Below are positions 19,323 to 27,222 of a stretch of 64,000 nucleotides of DNA, in pieces (the first letter of the stretch is position 1; each line of letters starts with the position of its first letter). The notes below the pieces were generated by a model. That model had not been told where the DNA came from, did no database searches, and was given only the letters and a program-made list of their open reading frames with translations. The DNA lies in assembly GCF_038069655.2 (NCBI RefSeq), contig NZ_CP150951.2, positions 1,638,001 through 1,702,000 on the forward strand. Reading direction: 5' to 3'. The stretch comes from Yoonia sp. BS5-3. Its GTDB lineage: Bacteria > Pseudomonadota > Alphaproteobacteria > Rhodobacterales > Rhodobacteraceae. The position numbers were made by a program, and so were the translations under genes.

Positions 19323-20828
19323 ATGCGAAAGACCAAGATGCAAAGCACAGCCGAGAAAACAACAGGTGGGCGTAAGCTGGCGGGGGATGCGGCGCTTAAT
19401 GTCGGCGAACGGGTCGTGTCGCAACTGGCCCAGTTTGCGGTGTTTGTTGTCGCAGCCCGCACGCTGGGTCCGGCCGAATTCGGCATCTTCGCGCTTGTAT
19501 CAGCCTGCGCCATTTTGCTGCTTGTCGTGGCCGAGCTCGGCTGGGCCCCTTTCATCATGTCCCATAAAGGCGACGATGTCGCTGTGCCATTGCAGGTGCT
19601 GTTTCTGGCGATCCTCAGCGGTGGCGGCTTCGCAGTGGTTGGGGGGCTTGGGGCGTTGGGTGCGGGTCAGTTCGGGGTCTCGGATAATATTGTTCTGTTG
19701 ATGCTGCTCTTTGCGGTTTGGGTGGCGTTGGCCAATGCATCCTCTGCGCAAAAGGGCATTTTGGTTTGGATGGGACGGCTCAAGGCCGCGGCGCTTTGCG
19801 GTATCGCGGGCGAGCTTTTAGGTGCGGCTGTTGCCTTAGTCACATTGCTGAACGGGGCCGGGGTGTTCGCGCTGGCCTATGGGCGGCTTTGCAGCCAGTC
19901 GGTGACACTCGCACTTAGCTTTTGCGCGACACGCCGGGCACCACGGCGCGATATCTCAGCTGGGCTTTTGCGCGACCTCTGGGCTTTTTCCAGCAAAATC
20001 TTCCTCAGCCGGCTGATGGTCCACGCCAGGTTAAACCTTGTGACACTGATCATCGGCGGGGCGCTGGGCGCCGCAGCTGTGGGGTATTACCGGGCCGCCG
20101 AAAGGCTGGTTGGCGCAATCGCCGAGCTGATCGTCGTGCCCGGACAGCTTTTGGCTTGGACTCAATTGCGCCGCGCACGCGATCAGGGCGATCCTTCAGG
20201 GCAGACGGACCGGCTGAACGCGCAGGTGGCACGGCATCTCAAAGCGCTGATTGTCTTCGGGGCGCCTTTGCTGATTTGGCTGGCCGTGATGAATGATGAA
20301 ATTCTTGGCGGATTGCTTGGCGATCAATGGCGTCCAGCGGCGTCGCTGGTCACCATACTGGCGGTGGGCCGGTTGCTGCTTTTCGCCGGGATCATGACCG
20401 AACCGTTGATGTCAATTGTGGGGGCCGCGTCAAAACTACCGGCCTTTATGGCGGGTATTTTGGGTCTTTCGGTATTGCTGACCTGGATTGCTGCCTATTT
20501 CGGAGTGCAGGCGGTGGCATGGTCGCAGGTCGCCATCTCTGGCATTGTCCTTGGGGCGACCATTATCCTTTTTGCGCGTAATGCCGGTATTCGCTGGGCA
20601 GAGGTTTGCAAGCAGCTGCGCGGGCCGATATTGCCACTGATCTGCGGGACTGGAACGATCATGTTGCTCGATTGGGCAGCTACGGCATTGGGGCTTGCCG
20701 ATTTGACCGAAGCCGTCCTGTTCGGGCTCTGCGGGGGGATTGTCTATGTGGCCGCTATCGCGGCGTTCGACCGGGCGTTTTGGTCTGATTTCACAGCAAT
20801 CCTGCGGCCTGCATCGGTGGCGCGATGA
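19323..20828 (+). CDS. Polysaccharide flippase, Wzx/MOP-type oligosaccharide transporter
   Basis: 501 residues from the ATG at 19323. An alternative ATG at 19338 (MQSTAEKT) is equally good; the still longer frame from 19059 overlaps the sugar transferase and is not believed. The protein has about twelve to fourteen hydrophobic segments. It begins with the motif typical of oligosaccharide flippases (GDAALNVGERVVSQLAQFAV, ARTLGPAEFGIFALVSA) and has GYYRAAERLVGAIAEL in the middle. It should carry the undecaprenyl-linked repeat unit across the inner membrane to the Wzy-like polymerase encoded at 3696-5102. It starts 25 bases after the sugar transferase and overlaps the methyltransferase gene by 4 bases. 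Confidence 0.9.
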   Translation: MRKTKMQSTAEKTTGGRKLAGDAALNVGERVVSQLAQFAVFVVAARTLGPAEFGIFALVSACAILLLVVAELGWAPFIMSHKGDDVAVPLQVLFLAILSGGGFAVVGGLGALGAGQFGVSDNIVLLMLLFAVWVALANASSAQKGILVWMGRLKAAALCGIAGELLGAAVALVTLLNGAGVFALAYGRLCSQSVTLALSFCATRRAPRRDISAGLLRDLWAFSSKIFLSRLMVHARLNLVTLIIGGALGAAAVGYYRAAERLVGAIAELIVVPGQLLAWTQLRRARDQGDPSGQTDRLNAQVARHLKALIVFGAPLLIWLAVMNDEILGGLLGDQWRPAASLVTILAVGRLLLFAGIMTEPLMSIVGAASKLPAFMAGILGLSVLLTWIAAYFGVQAVAWSQVAISGIVLGATIILFARNAGIRWAEVCKQLRGPILPLICGTGTIMLLDWAATALGLADLTEAVLFGLCGGIVYVAAIAAFDRAFWSDFTAILRPASVAR

Positions 20829-21664
20829 GCTGGCGGCGTCAGGTCCGGCAGTTGGGCGGCCTTGGTGCAGCCATGCCGCGCGCCCTATTAGCGCGTATTT
20901 TCATCAATCACCGAAGGGGTGCGCGCTTTACCGGGGTATGGCAGAGCCGCGATGCGGCCAGCGCGGCTTGCCCGACCAAAGGGTATGATGATCAAGGGAT
21001 CGCGGATATCTCATTCGATCTGATGTGCAAAAGGGCTGTCTGGGATTACCCGCTGCTCTTTTGGTTAAACCGCCTACTGCCTGATCATCCTGCGGTGTTG
21101 GATGCTGGCGGGCATATGGGCACAAAATACATCGCTTTCAGCGATCTGCTGGATCTGACAGGGACCCGATGGACCGTCTTTGACTTGCCCGGCATCATTG
21201 AGGCCGCGCAAGCGCGGCAGAGCGCCGGGGATATCCCCGCCCAGATTACGTTCGCATCCCAGCAAGAGGGGCTTGAGGCTTGTGATCTGCTGATTTGTTC
21301 AGGGCTGCTGCAATATCTGGATAAGCCCTTTGCCGATTTCGTTGGCGGATTGAAAGAAGCACCAAAATACATCCTGCTCAACAAGGTCGCAACGCGGGAA
21401 GGGCGCGCGATGTTCACCTCCGAAAGGATCGGTCAGAACCGCGTGCCCTACCACATCCGCGACCGGCAGTTATGGGAGGCAGAGATGGGCGCGATGGGAT
21501 ATGATGTGATTGATCGTTGGACGATCCCTGAACTTGGCCATGTAATCCCAACGCACCCGTGGTATGGGCGCAGTGAAAGCCGGGGATATGTGCTGAAGTT
21601 GCGGGGCGCACATGGGGCGCCGGATTGCGGCCCAACTAAGCCAAGGGTGCCGTCGACCCTCTGA
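20825..21664 (+). CDS. TIGR04325-type methyltransferase
   Basis: 279 residues. The pattern FTGVWQSRDAA near the start, the SAM-binding loop VLDAGGHMGTKY (about 96-107), DLPGIIEAA, and CDLLICSGLLQYLDKP (about 154-169) match the putative methyltransferase family TIGR04325, which occurs in polysaccharide and natural-product loci. The substrate could be a sugar of the repeat unit; a modification of the megasynthase product cannot be excluded. It overlaps the flippase stop (ATGA). Its last 29 bases overlap the 3' end of the convergent LacI-type regulator gene, so it closes this region. Confidence 0.8.
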   Translation: MSWRRQVRQLGGLGAAMPRALLARIFINHRRGARFTGVWQSRDAASAACPTKGYDDQGIADISFDLMCKRAVWDYPLLFWLNRLLPDHPAVLDAGGHMGTKYIAFSDLLDLTGTRWTVFDLPGIIEAAQARQSAGDIPAQITFASQQEGLEACDLLICSGLLQYLDKPFADFVGGLKEAPKYILLNKVATREGRAMFTSERIGQNRVPYHIRDRQLWEAEMGAMGYDVIDRWTIPELGHVIPTHPWYGRSESRGYVLKLRGAHGAPDCGPTKPRVPSTL

Positions 21665-22646
21665 CGGCAACGCGGGCTGTCAGTTCGACTGACTGAATTG
21701 GCGTGCCTTCTTCCAGATATCTACAAACAGCCTGCGCCGCATCGCGGCCCATTTGTGCGATCGGCAGATGCAATGTGGTGAGGGGCGGGGTCAAAAATGC
21801 CGACACATCCATATCGTCAAACCCCATCAAAGACACATCCGCAGGAACCTGTTTGCCCATCGCCTGAAGCTTGAACAACGCACCCATCGCGAGAACGTCA
21901 GATAGACACAAAATGGCTGTCACTGCAGGATCCCAGGATGTGACGGCGTTCCCGCCACCACGGTAATCCAGACTGGTTTCGATGAATTGCAACTTGATAT
22001 CCGGCGGCATGGCCCGCAATGCATCAACCCGCGAGCGGGTACGGTCATTGGTGGCAACCGGGCCGTGGATCACGGCAATGTTCCGATGGCCAAGAGCAAC
22101 CAAATGATCACAGGCCAGCACCGCTGCGCGTTCATTGTCATAGCCAATCGTCGGGAGCGCTGCAGTCGGTTCAAAATAAGAGGTCGCAACCAGTGGTACC
22201 TGAGCGCGCTGGGCGCGGGCAAGCAGCTCGGCGTTATGCGACAAACCTGTGACGATTAAGCCTTCGACGCCCATCGACAACAGCTTTTCCGCTTTCTTGA
22301 CCTCAACAGCATTGTCCCCATCGGTGACGGCCACAACCAGGTTGTAGGACTGATGCGACAATTCCGTTTCCAGAGCGTTCAGAAACCTGGAAAAAATTGC
22401 GTGATCAAGGGTGGGCACCAACGCCCCAACGGTAAATGTCCGGCCCGATACCATGGCCTTGGCCAATGGGTTTGGTACGTATCCGGTTTCTGCGATCGCG
22501 TGCTCGACGCGTTGGCGGGTTGCCTTTGAAACTTTTTCGGGGGTGTTCAGTGCGCGTGACACTGTGGCGTCAGATACCCCCGCAACGCGGCCCACATCAA
22601 TTATCGTTGCGCGGCCTTTACGCCTAAATTCTGATCTTTGGGACAT
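21636..22646 (-). CDS. LacI-family transcriptional regulator
   Basis: 336 residues, standard length. The helix-turn-helix and hinge lie at about 13-65 (TIIDVGRVAGVSDATVSRALNTP, then NPLAKAMVSGRT). A periplasmic-binding-protein-like effector domain follows (TFTVGALVPTLDHAIF, VPADVSLMGFDDMDVSAFLTPPLTTL). It reads away from the DUF1989-GcvT/ABC transporter operon, and the shared 113-base promoter holds two palindromes of the LacI type (22695-22739). It therefore probably represses both itself and that operon; the effector is presumably the imported methylated amine or a breakdown product. The 3' end overlaps the convergent methyltransferase gene by 29 bases. Confidence 0.93.
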   Translation of the reverse strand: MSQRSEFRRKGRATIIDVGRVAGVSDATVSRALNTPEKVSKATRQRVEHAIAETGYVPNPLAKAMVSGRTFTVGALVPTLDHAIFSRFLNALETELSHQSYNLVVAVTDGDNAVEVKKAEKLLSMGVEGLIVTGLSHNAELLARAQRAQVPLVATSYFEPTAALPTIGYDNERAAVLACDHLVALGHRNIAVIHGPVATNDRTRSRVDALRAMPPDIKLQFIETSLDYRGGGNAVTSWDPAVTAILCLSDVLAMGALFKLQAMGKQVPADVSLMGFDDMDVSAFLTPPLTTLHLPIAQMGRDAAQAVCRYLEEGTPIQSVELTARVAVRGSTAPLA

Positions 22647-22694
22647 CAGTATTCCATGCCAGCTAACGAATATGATTGAAAGAGGCTTGACTCG

Positions 22695-22739
22695 TGTAGA
22701 CGTTTACATTCACCTGAAAGCGAAATGTAAACGTCTACA
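22695..22739. promoter_or_regulatory. Two LacI-type operators arranged as a perfect inverted repeat
   Basis: The two 16-base arms (22695-22710 and 22724-22739) are exact reverse complements separated by 13 bases. Each arm also contains a 14-base near-palindrome of its own, TGTAGACGTTTACA and its complement TGTAAACGTCTACA, close to the LacI/GalR operator consensus. Their centres are 31 bases apart, about three helical turns, so two dimers would sit on the same face of the DNA. The second operator ends 20 bases before the start of the 22760 gene, in a good position for repression. Confidence 0.8.
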
Positions 22740-22759
22740 TAGCCGCCAGGTCGCCATCC

Positions 22760-25069
22760 ATGAATCTCCTAGCCTCATTTCGAAACGGCGTGTCGCAGAC
22801 CCGGGGGCGGCAGTTTTCGGGGATGCAGGCACCGCATCCTGCGCTGGTCTGGCGGGTTGATCCACGTCAGGCCGTGCGGGTCGATGTCGATGACGGCGAT
22901 GTTATCAGCGTGGTTGGCGCAGACCAGACGGCGGCTTTGCAGATCACCGGCATGACACAGGATGGCACCTGCCTTTTGCCAAGCCTGAACATGATTGCAG
23001 ATGCGACGGTGCGGCTTGCTGATTTTGCAAGCGGCGCGTTTCAGGGCTGGTGTGCTGCAAATGGCGGGGAGGCCGAAAGGGTCAAGGCGACTGAAATCAG
23101 GGATGCCGAGGCATTGTTCGTGCTGCGGGCGACGCAAGCTGGAACGCTTTGGTTCATTAACCCAAGCAGTCCCGATGATCATGTCAGCGGCAATTCGGCC
23201 GGGGCCTGCGAAGTCCACATCAAACGGGCCGCCCTTAGCAACCTGTTGCTGCCGCGCCCGTTGGGCAAGATACGGGATGAATTCACGATCTCGCGGGCCA
23301 CGGCGCAGGCCTATCGGCTGAACAAGGGCGAATATGTCCAGATTATCGATGTGGACGGACAGCAATGCTCAGACTTCATGGCCTTTCGATCCCGGGGCCT
23401 TGATCGGGGGATCGAACAACGCATCGATAGCACCGTAACCCGGTCCATGGTCGGTGGGGCATATCCGGGGCCCGGGCTGTTCGACAAATTCTACGATGCT
23501 GAGATGCGTCCGCTACTGAACGTCGTGCAAGACACTGTCGGGCGGCACGATACCTTCGCATTGGCCTGTACCGCACGCGGGTACGAAGAGCGGGGTTTTC
23601 CCGGCCATGTAAACTGTTCGGACAATATCTCGGGGCAGATGGACCCGTTCGGTGTGAAACGGCGGTCGGCCTGGCCTGCAATCAATCTCTTTTTCAATTC
23701 ATGGATCGACCGCAGCGACAATCGTATTCAGGTGGAAGAATCCTGGTCGCGACCTGGTGATTATGTGGCCATGCGCGCCATGGACGATCTGGTCTGTGTC
23801 AGTACCGCCTGCCCCGATGATGTCGATCCGATCAACGGCTGGAACCCCACCGATATCCATATCCGCATCTATGAGCCGGACACGTCAATTCAGCGTGCAA
23901 TCGCGCATCGGCAAAAGGAAGACGCCGCCATGTCACTGAGTGAAAACTCTGCTTTTCATACGCGCACCAGCCAGCTGACCGAGCAATTCGTTGCCGCCCG
24001 GGATCTCTGGGTGCCTGCAGCTTATCCCAGCATCGGAACAACCGGTGAATATTGGGCATGCCGGGAAAAAGTTACCTTGCAGGACATGAGCCCGCTGCGG
24101 AAATACGATGTGATCGGGCCTGACGCCGAACGGCTGTTGCAACAAGCGATGACGCGCAACATTGCCAAACTGGCACAATGGCGGGGCACATATAGTTTGC
24201 TCTGCGATGAAAGAGGCGCCGTGATTGATGACGGCACCTTGTTCCGTCTGGGGCCGTGTACATTCCGCTGGTGTTGCGGGTCTGAAGAATCCGCGCGGCA
24301 TCTGATCGCTCTTGCCGAAGGGATGGATGTGCGCATCCATGACATGCAGGGGGCGCTGCCCAATCTGGCCCTGCAAGGGCCAAAGTCCCGCGATCTTCTG
24401 CGCCAGATCGTTTTCACGCAACCGCATGTTCCAGCACTGGATGCGGTCAAGTGGTTCGGTGTGACAGTCGCGCGGCTGCATGACCGGGAAGGGATACCCT
24501 TCATGCTGTCCCGGTCCGGCTATACCGGCGAATTAGGTTACGAATTGTTCTGCGACAAGGCCGATGCGCCCATGCTTTGGGATGCGATCATGGATGCAGG
24601 GGCGGCGTTCGGGATCGCCCCGATGGGCACCCACGCATTAGAGATCATCAGGATCGAGGCGGGGCTTGCAGCGGCCAATGCCGAATTTGCCCCCGGCATC
24701 GATGCCTTTGAGGCGGGGCTTGGCTTTGCGGTCGATCTGAAAAAGGACGATTTCATCGGCAAGACGGCCTTGGAGCGCAACAGTGCCGCGCCGCGCCGCA
24801 TTCTCAAAGGCATGTTGCTGGATTGCGACGATGTCCCTGCGCATGGGGCGCATATCTATCTTGATGAGCGGCCCGTGGGCGTTGTGACATCGGCCACCCG
24901 CTCGCCCAGTTTGGAACGGGCCATTGCGATTGTGCGCCTTGCGGCCGAGGTGGCCGAGAATGGAACAGAACTCAAAATCGGCCAGATGGACGGCCATATG
25001 AAACGCCTTTCAGGGGTTGTCTGCGACATCCCCTTCCTCGACCCGCGCCGCGAAAGAGCGCGGGCATGA
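22760..25069 (+). CDS. DUF1989 / GcvT aminomethyltransferase-like fusion protein
   Basis: 769 residues in two parts. Residues about 170-375 carry the DUF1989 (urea-carboxylase-associated) pattern: GEYVQIIDVDGQQCSDFMAF, then ACTARGYEERGFPGHVNCSDN, with conserved Cys and His that look like a metal site. Residues about 405-760 are a GcvT-like tetrahydrofolate-dependent transferase (GEYWACREKVTLQDMS, NLALQGPKSRDLL, FMLSRSGYTGELGYELF, FIGKTALERN). GcvT relatives move a methyl or aminomethyl group to folate, as in glycine cleavage and DMSP demethylation. With a betaine-type transporter directly downstream, a role in demethylating an imported methylated amine is inferred. First gene of the operon, behind the two LacI operators. 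Confidence 0.85.
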   Translation: MNLLASFRNGVSQTRGRQFSGMQAPHPALVWRVDPRQAVRVDVDDGDVISVVGADQTAALQITGMTQDGTCLLPSLNMIADATVRLADFASGAFQGWCAANGGEAERVKATEIRDAEALFVLRATQAGTLWFINPSSPDDHVSGNSAGACEVHIKRAALSNLLLPRPLGKIRDEFTISRATAQAYRLNKGEYVQIIDVDGQQCSDFMAFRSRGLDRGIEQRIDSTVTRSMVGGAYPGPGLFDKFYDAEMRPLLNVVQDTVGRHDTFALACTARGYEERGFPGHVNCSDNISGQMDPFGVKRRSAWPAINLFFNSWIDRSDNRIQVEESWSRPGDYVAMRAMDDLVCVSTACPDDVDPINGWNPTDIHIRIYEPDTSIQRAIAHRQKEDAAMSLSENSAFHTRTSQLTEQFVAARDLWVPAAYPSIGTTGEYWACREKVTLQDMSPLRKYDVIGPDAERLLQQAMTRNIAKLAQWRGTYSLLCDERGAVIDDGTLFRLGPCTFRWCCGSEESARHLIALAEGMDVRIHDMQGALPNLALQGPKSRDLLRQIVFTQPHVPALDAVKWFGVTVARLHDREGIPFMLSRSGYTGELGYELFCDKADAPMLWDAIMDAGAAFGIAPMGTHALEIIRIEAGLAAANAEFAPGIDAFEAGLGFAVDLKKDDFIGKTALERNSAAPRRILKGMLLDCDDVPAHGAHIYLDERPVGVVTSATRSPSLERAIAIVRLAAEVAENGTELKIGQMDGHMKRLSGVVCDIPFLDPRRERARA

Positions 25070-25096
25070 TATCCAACCAATAGTGGAGTGTTAACT

Positions 25097-26062
25097 ATGA
25101 AATTACTGACAAATACGATCCTCTGTGGCGCCCTTGCGCTGTCTGCAGGCGCTGGCGCTGCACAAGAAAGGGTCATGATCGGCGAGCCAAGCTGGCCGGG
25201 CGCAAAGATCATGGCGAACCTGATTGGCCAGGTGATCGAAGGACGGCTTGGCGGCGAGGTTGGCTATGCACCTGGCGCGAACGCGGTCATCTTTGAAGCC
25301 ATGGACGGTGGGCGCGGTGACATTGACGTGCATCCAGATGTGTGGCTGCCCAACCAATCGTCCTTTACGGACAAATTTGTGGACGAGGCTGGCACCGTGG
25401 CTTTGTCTGACGGGTCTTATGAAGGACGCGCGGGCTTTTGCGTGCCGAACTACATGGTCGAAAACCACAACATCAATTCTGTCTTCGATCTGGCCACGCC
25501 CGAAGGGCAGGCGCTGTTTGACAGTGATGGTGACGGAACCGGAGAGATTTGGGTTGGCGCATCGGGTTGGGCCTCAACCAATATTCACCTCGTCAAAGTG
25601 CGGGACTATGGGATCGAAACCTTCCTCGAACCAACCACCGAGGACGAAGCCGTTTTCTACGCACGTCTGAAAGATGCCATCGCAGCCGAGGAAGGGGTGG
25701 TCTTTTACTGCTACAAACCACATTACGTTCACGCGCTCTATCCGGTGACAATTCTTGAAGAGCCGGAATATGACGCAGCATCCTATACGATCAAAACCCC
25801 TGATGAGGATGCCAATTGGTTTGAAAACTCCTCGATCATGACGGGTGATGAGGTGAAAACGGTGCATGTTGCGCATTCGATATCGTTGGAGGAACGTAAT
25901 CCGGCTGCTGCATCATTCCTGTCGGCCATCGATATGAGCTCGGATGAATTGTCAAAGCTGACATTTGAAGTCGTCGTTCAGGGCAATGAAATCGAAGATG
26001 TGGTTACGGCCTGGATCGATGCGAATGGCGATGTGGTTGACGGCTGGCTGGGCCTGAACTGA
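25097..26062 (+). CDS. Glycine betaine/proline-type ABC transporter substrate-binding protein
   Basis: 321 residues from the ATG at 25097, chosen because GTGGAG lies about 9 bases upstream; a GTG at 25088 is in frame. Signal peptide about 1-22 (LLTNTILCGALALSAGAGAA). The mature part (VMIGEPSWPGAKIMANLIGQVIE, GDIDVHPDVWLPNQ, WVGASGWASTN, GVVFYCYKPHY) is the OpuAC/ProX fold, in which aromatic residues box a quaternary ammonium group. It captures the substrate in the periplasm for the ATPase and permease encoded next. It starts 27 bases after the DUF1989-GcvT gene and is followed by a hairpin that probably sets its higher expression. Confidence 0.93.
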   Translation: MKLLTNTILCGALALSAGAGAAQERVMIGEPSWPGAKIMANLIGQVIEGRLGGEVGYAPGANAVIFEAMDGGRGDIDVHPDVWLPNQSSFTDKFVDEAGTVALSDGSYEGRAGFCVPNYMVENHNINSVFDLATPEGQALFDSDGDGTGEIWVGASGWASTNIHLVKVRDYGIETFLEPTTEDEAVFYARLKDAIAAEEGVVFYCYKPHYVHALYPVTILEEPEYDAASYTIKTPDEDANWFENSSIMTGDEVKTVHVAHSISLEERNPAAASFLSAIDMSSDELSKLTFEVVVQGNEIEDVVTAWIDANGDVVDGWLGLN

Positions 26063-26099
26063 TCGCGCGGCATCGCTCGCAATAATTCTCCCTGTAACT

Positions 26100-26130
26100 G
26101 CCCGGCGGTCACCGCCGTCGGGCGATTTTT
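26100..26130 (+). terminator. Intercistronic hairpin after the binding-protein gene
   Basis: GCCCGGCGG (26100-26108) pairs imperfectly with the mirror sequence ending CGGGC at 26123, followed by GATTTTT. It looks like a partial rho-independent terminator, of the sort that lets binding-protein mRNA exceed mRNA for the ATPase and permease. Confidence 0.6.
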
Positions 26131-26163
26131 GGGGCGTGGCGCCCCGGATCACGTAGGAGCAAC

Positions 26164-27213
26164 ATGTCAGACAACGCTTTTATCGACGCGCAAGGCGTGT
26201 GGAAAATTTTTGGTGACCGCGCGGATGAGGCGCTGGACGCAATTCATCGCGATGGGCTTGGAAAAGCCGAGGTGCTAGAGAAATATGGTTGTGTTGTTGG
26301 GGTCGCTGACGCCAGTTTTCAGATCGCAAAAGGTGAACTGTTTTGCGTGATGGGTCTGTCAGGATCCGGCAAATCGACCCTGGTGCGCCATGTCAACCGC
26401 TTGCTGGAACCGACGACCGGCAAAATTCTGATCGGCGGTGACGATGTCATGGAACTGAACCCTGAAAAGCTACGCGACTTGCGCAACCGGCGTGTGTCGA
26501 TGGTGTTTCAGAACTTTGGGCTGATGCCGCACCGAACGGTGCGGGACAATGTGGCGATGCCACTTGAAATTCGGGGTGTCGGCAAAGGGAAACGTTGGGA
26601 AGAAGCAGATCGGGTGCTTGAGCTGGTCGAACTGACCGGCTGGGAAGACAAATATGCGCATGAGCTGTCAGGGGGCATGCAACAACGGGTCGGGCTGGCG
26701 CGGGCAGTGGCGTCTGATCCTGAAATTCTGTTGATGGACGAACCGTTTTCCGCGCTCGATCCGCTGATCCGCAAGCAGTTGCAGGATCAGTTCATGGAAC
26801 TCAGTAAATCGCTGAACAAGACGACGATGTTCATCACTCATGACCTGGACGAAGCGATCCGAATTGGCCATCGCATCGCCATTATGAAGGATGGCCGTAT
26901 CGTGCAAGTCGGGACACCCGAAGAGATCATCCTGAACCCGATCGATGAATATGTCTCTGATTTTGTTGCCGGTATCTCCAAGCTGAATATGATTTTCGCT
27001 CACTCTGTCATGAAACCGGTTGATGAGTTTCAGGCCAATCATGGTGACGTGCCTGACGATGCGCCGCAGGCGCATCCGGGCATGGACCTGAGCGATCTGA
27101 TGGGGCTGTGCGTTGATGGGCACGGAATCGTTGCAGTGACCGATAACGGTAAAACCGTTGGTGTCATCAACCGGGCCGGCCTGATCCGCGCCATTCAAGA
27201 CAGTCAAGCCTAG
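26164..27213 (+). CDS. Glycine betaine/proline-type ABC transporter ATP-binding protein
   Basis: 349 residues. Walker A GLSGSGKST (about 65-73), signature LSGGMQQRVGLARA (about 167-180), Walker B ILLMDEPFSALDP and the H-loop FITHDLDEA are all intact. The N-terminal segment ahead of the nucleotide site (KIFGDRADEALDAIHRDGLGKAEVLEKYG) is typical of ProV/OpuAA. The C-terminal ~70 residues (DLMGLCVDGHGIVAVTDNGKTVGVINRAGLIRAI) look like a single shortened CBS unit, which in this family senses ionic strength. A clear ribosome site (TAGGAG) precedes the ATG. It powers uptake with the permease 9 bases downstream. Confidence 0.94.
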   Translation: MSDNAFIDAQGVWKIFGDRADEALDAIHRDGLGKAEVLEKYGCVVGVADASFQIAKGELFCVMGLSGSGKSTLVRHVNRLLEPTTGKILIGGDDVMELNPEKLRDLRNRRVSMVFQNFGLMPHRTVRDNVAMPLEIRGVGKGKRWEEADRVLELVELTGWEDKYAHELSGGMQQRVGLARAVASDPEILLMDEPFSALDPLIRKQLQDQFMELSKSLNKTTMFITHDLDEAIRIGHRIAIMKDGRIVQVGTPEEIILNPIDEYVSDFVAGISKLNMIFAHSVMKPVDEFQANHGDVPDDAPQAHPGMDLSDLMGLCVDGHGIVAVTDNGKTVGVINRAGLIRAIQDSQA

Positions 27214-27222
27214 GGGAACGAT

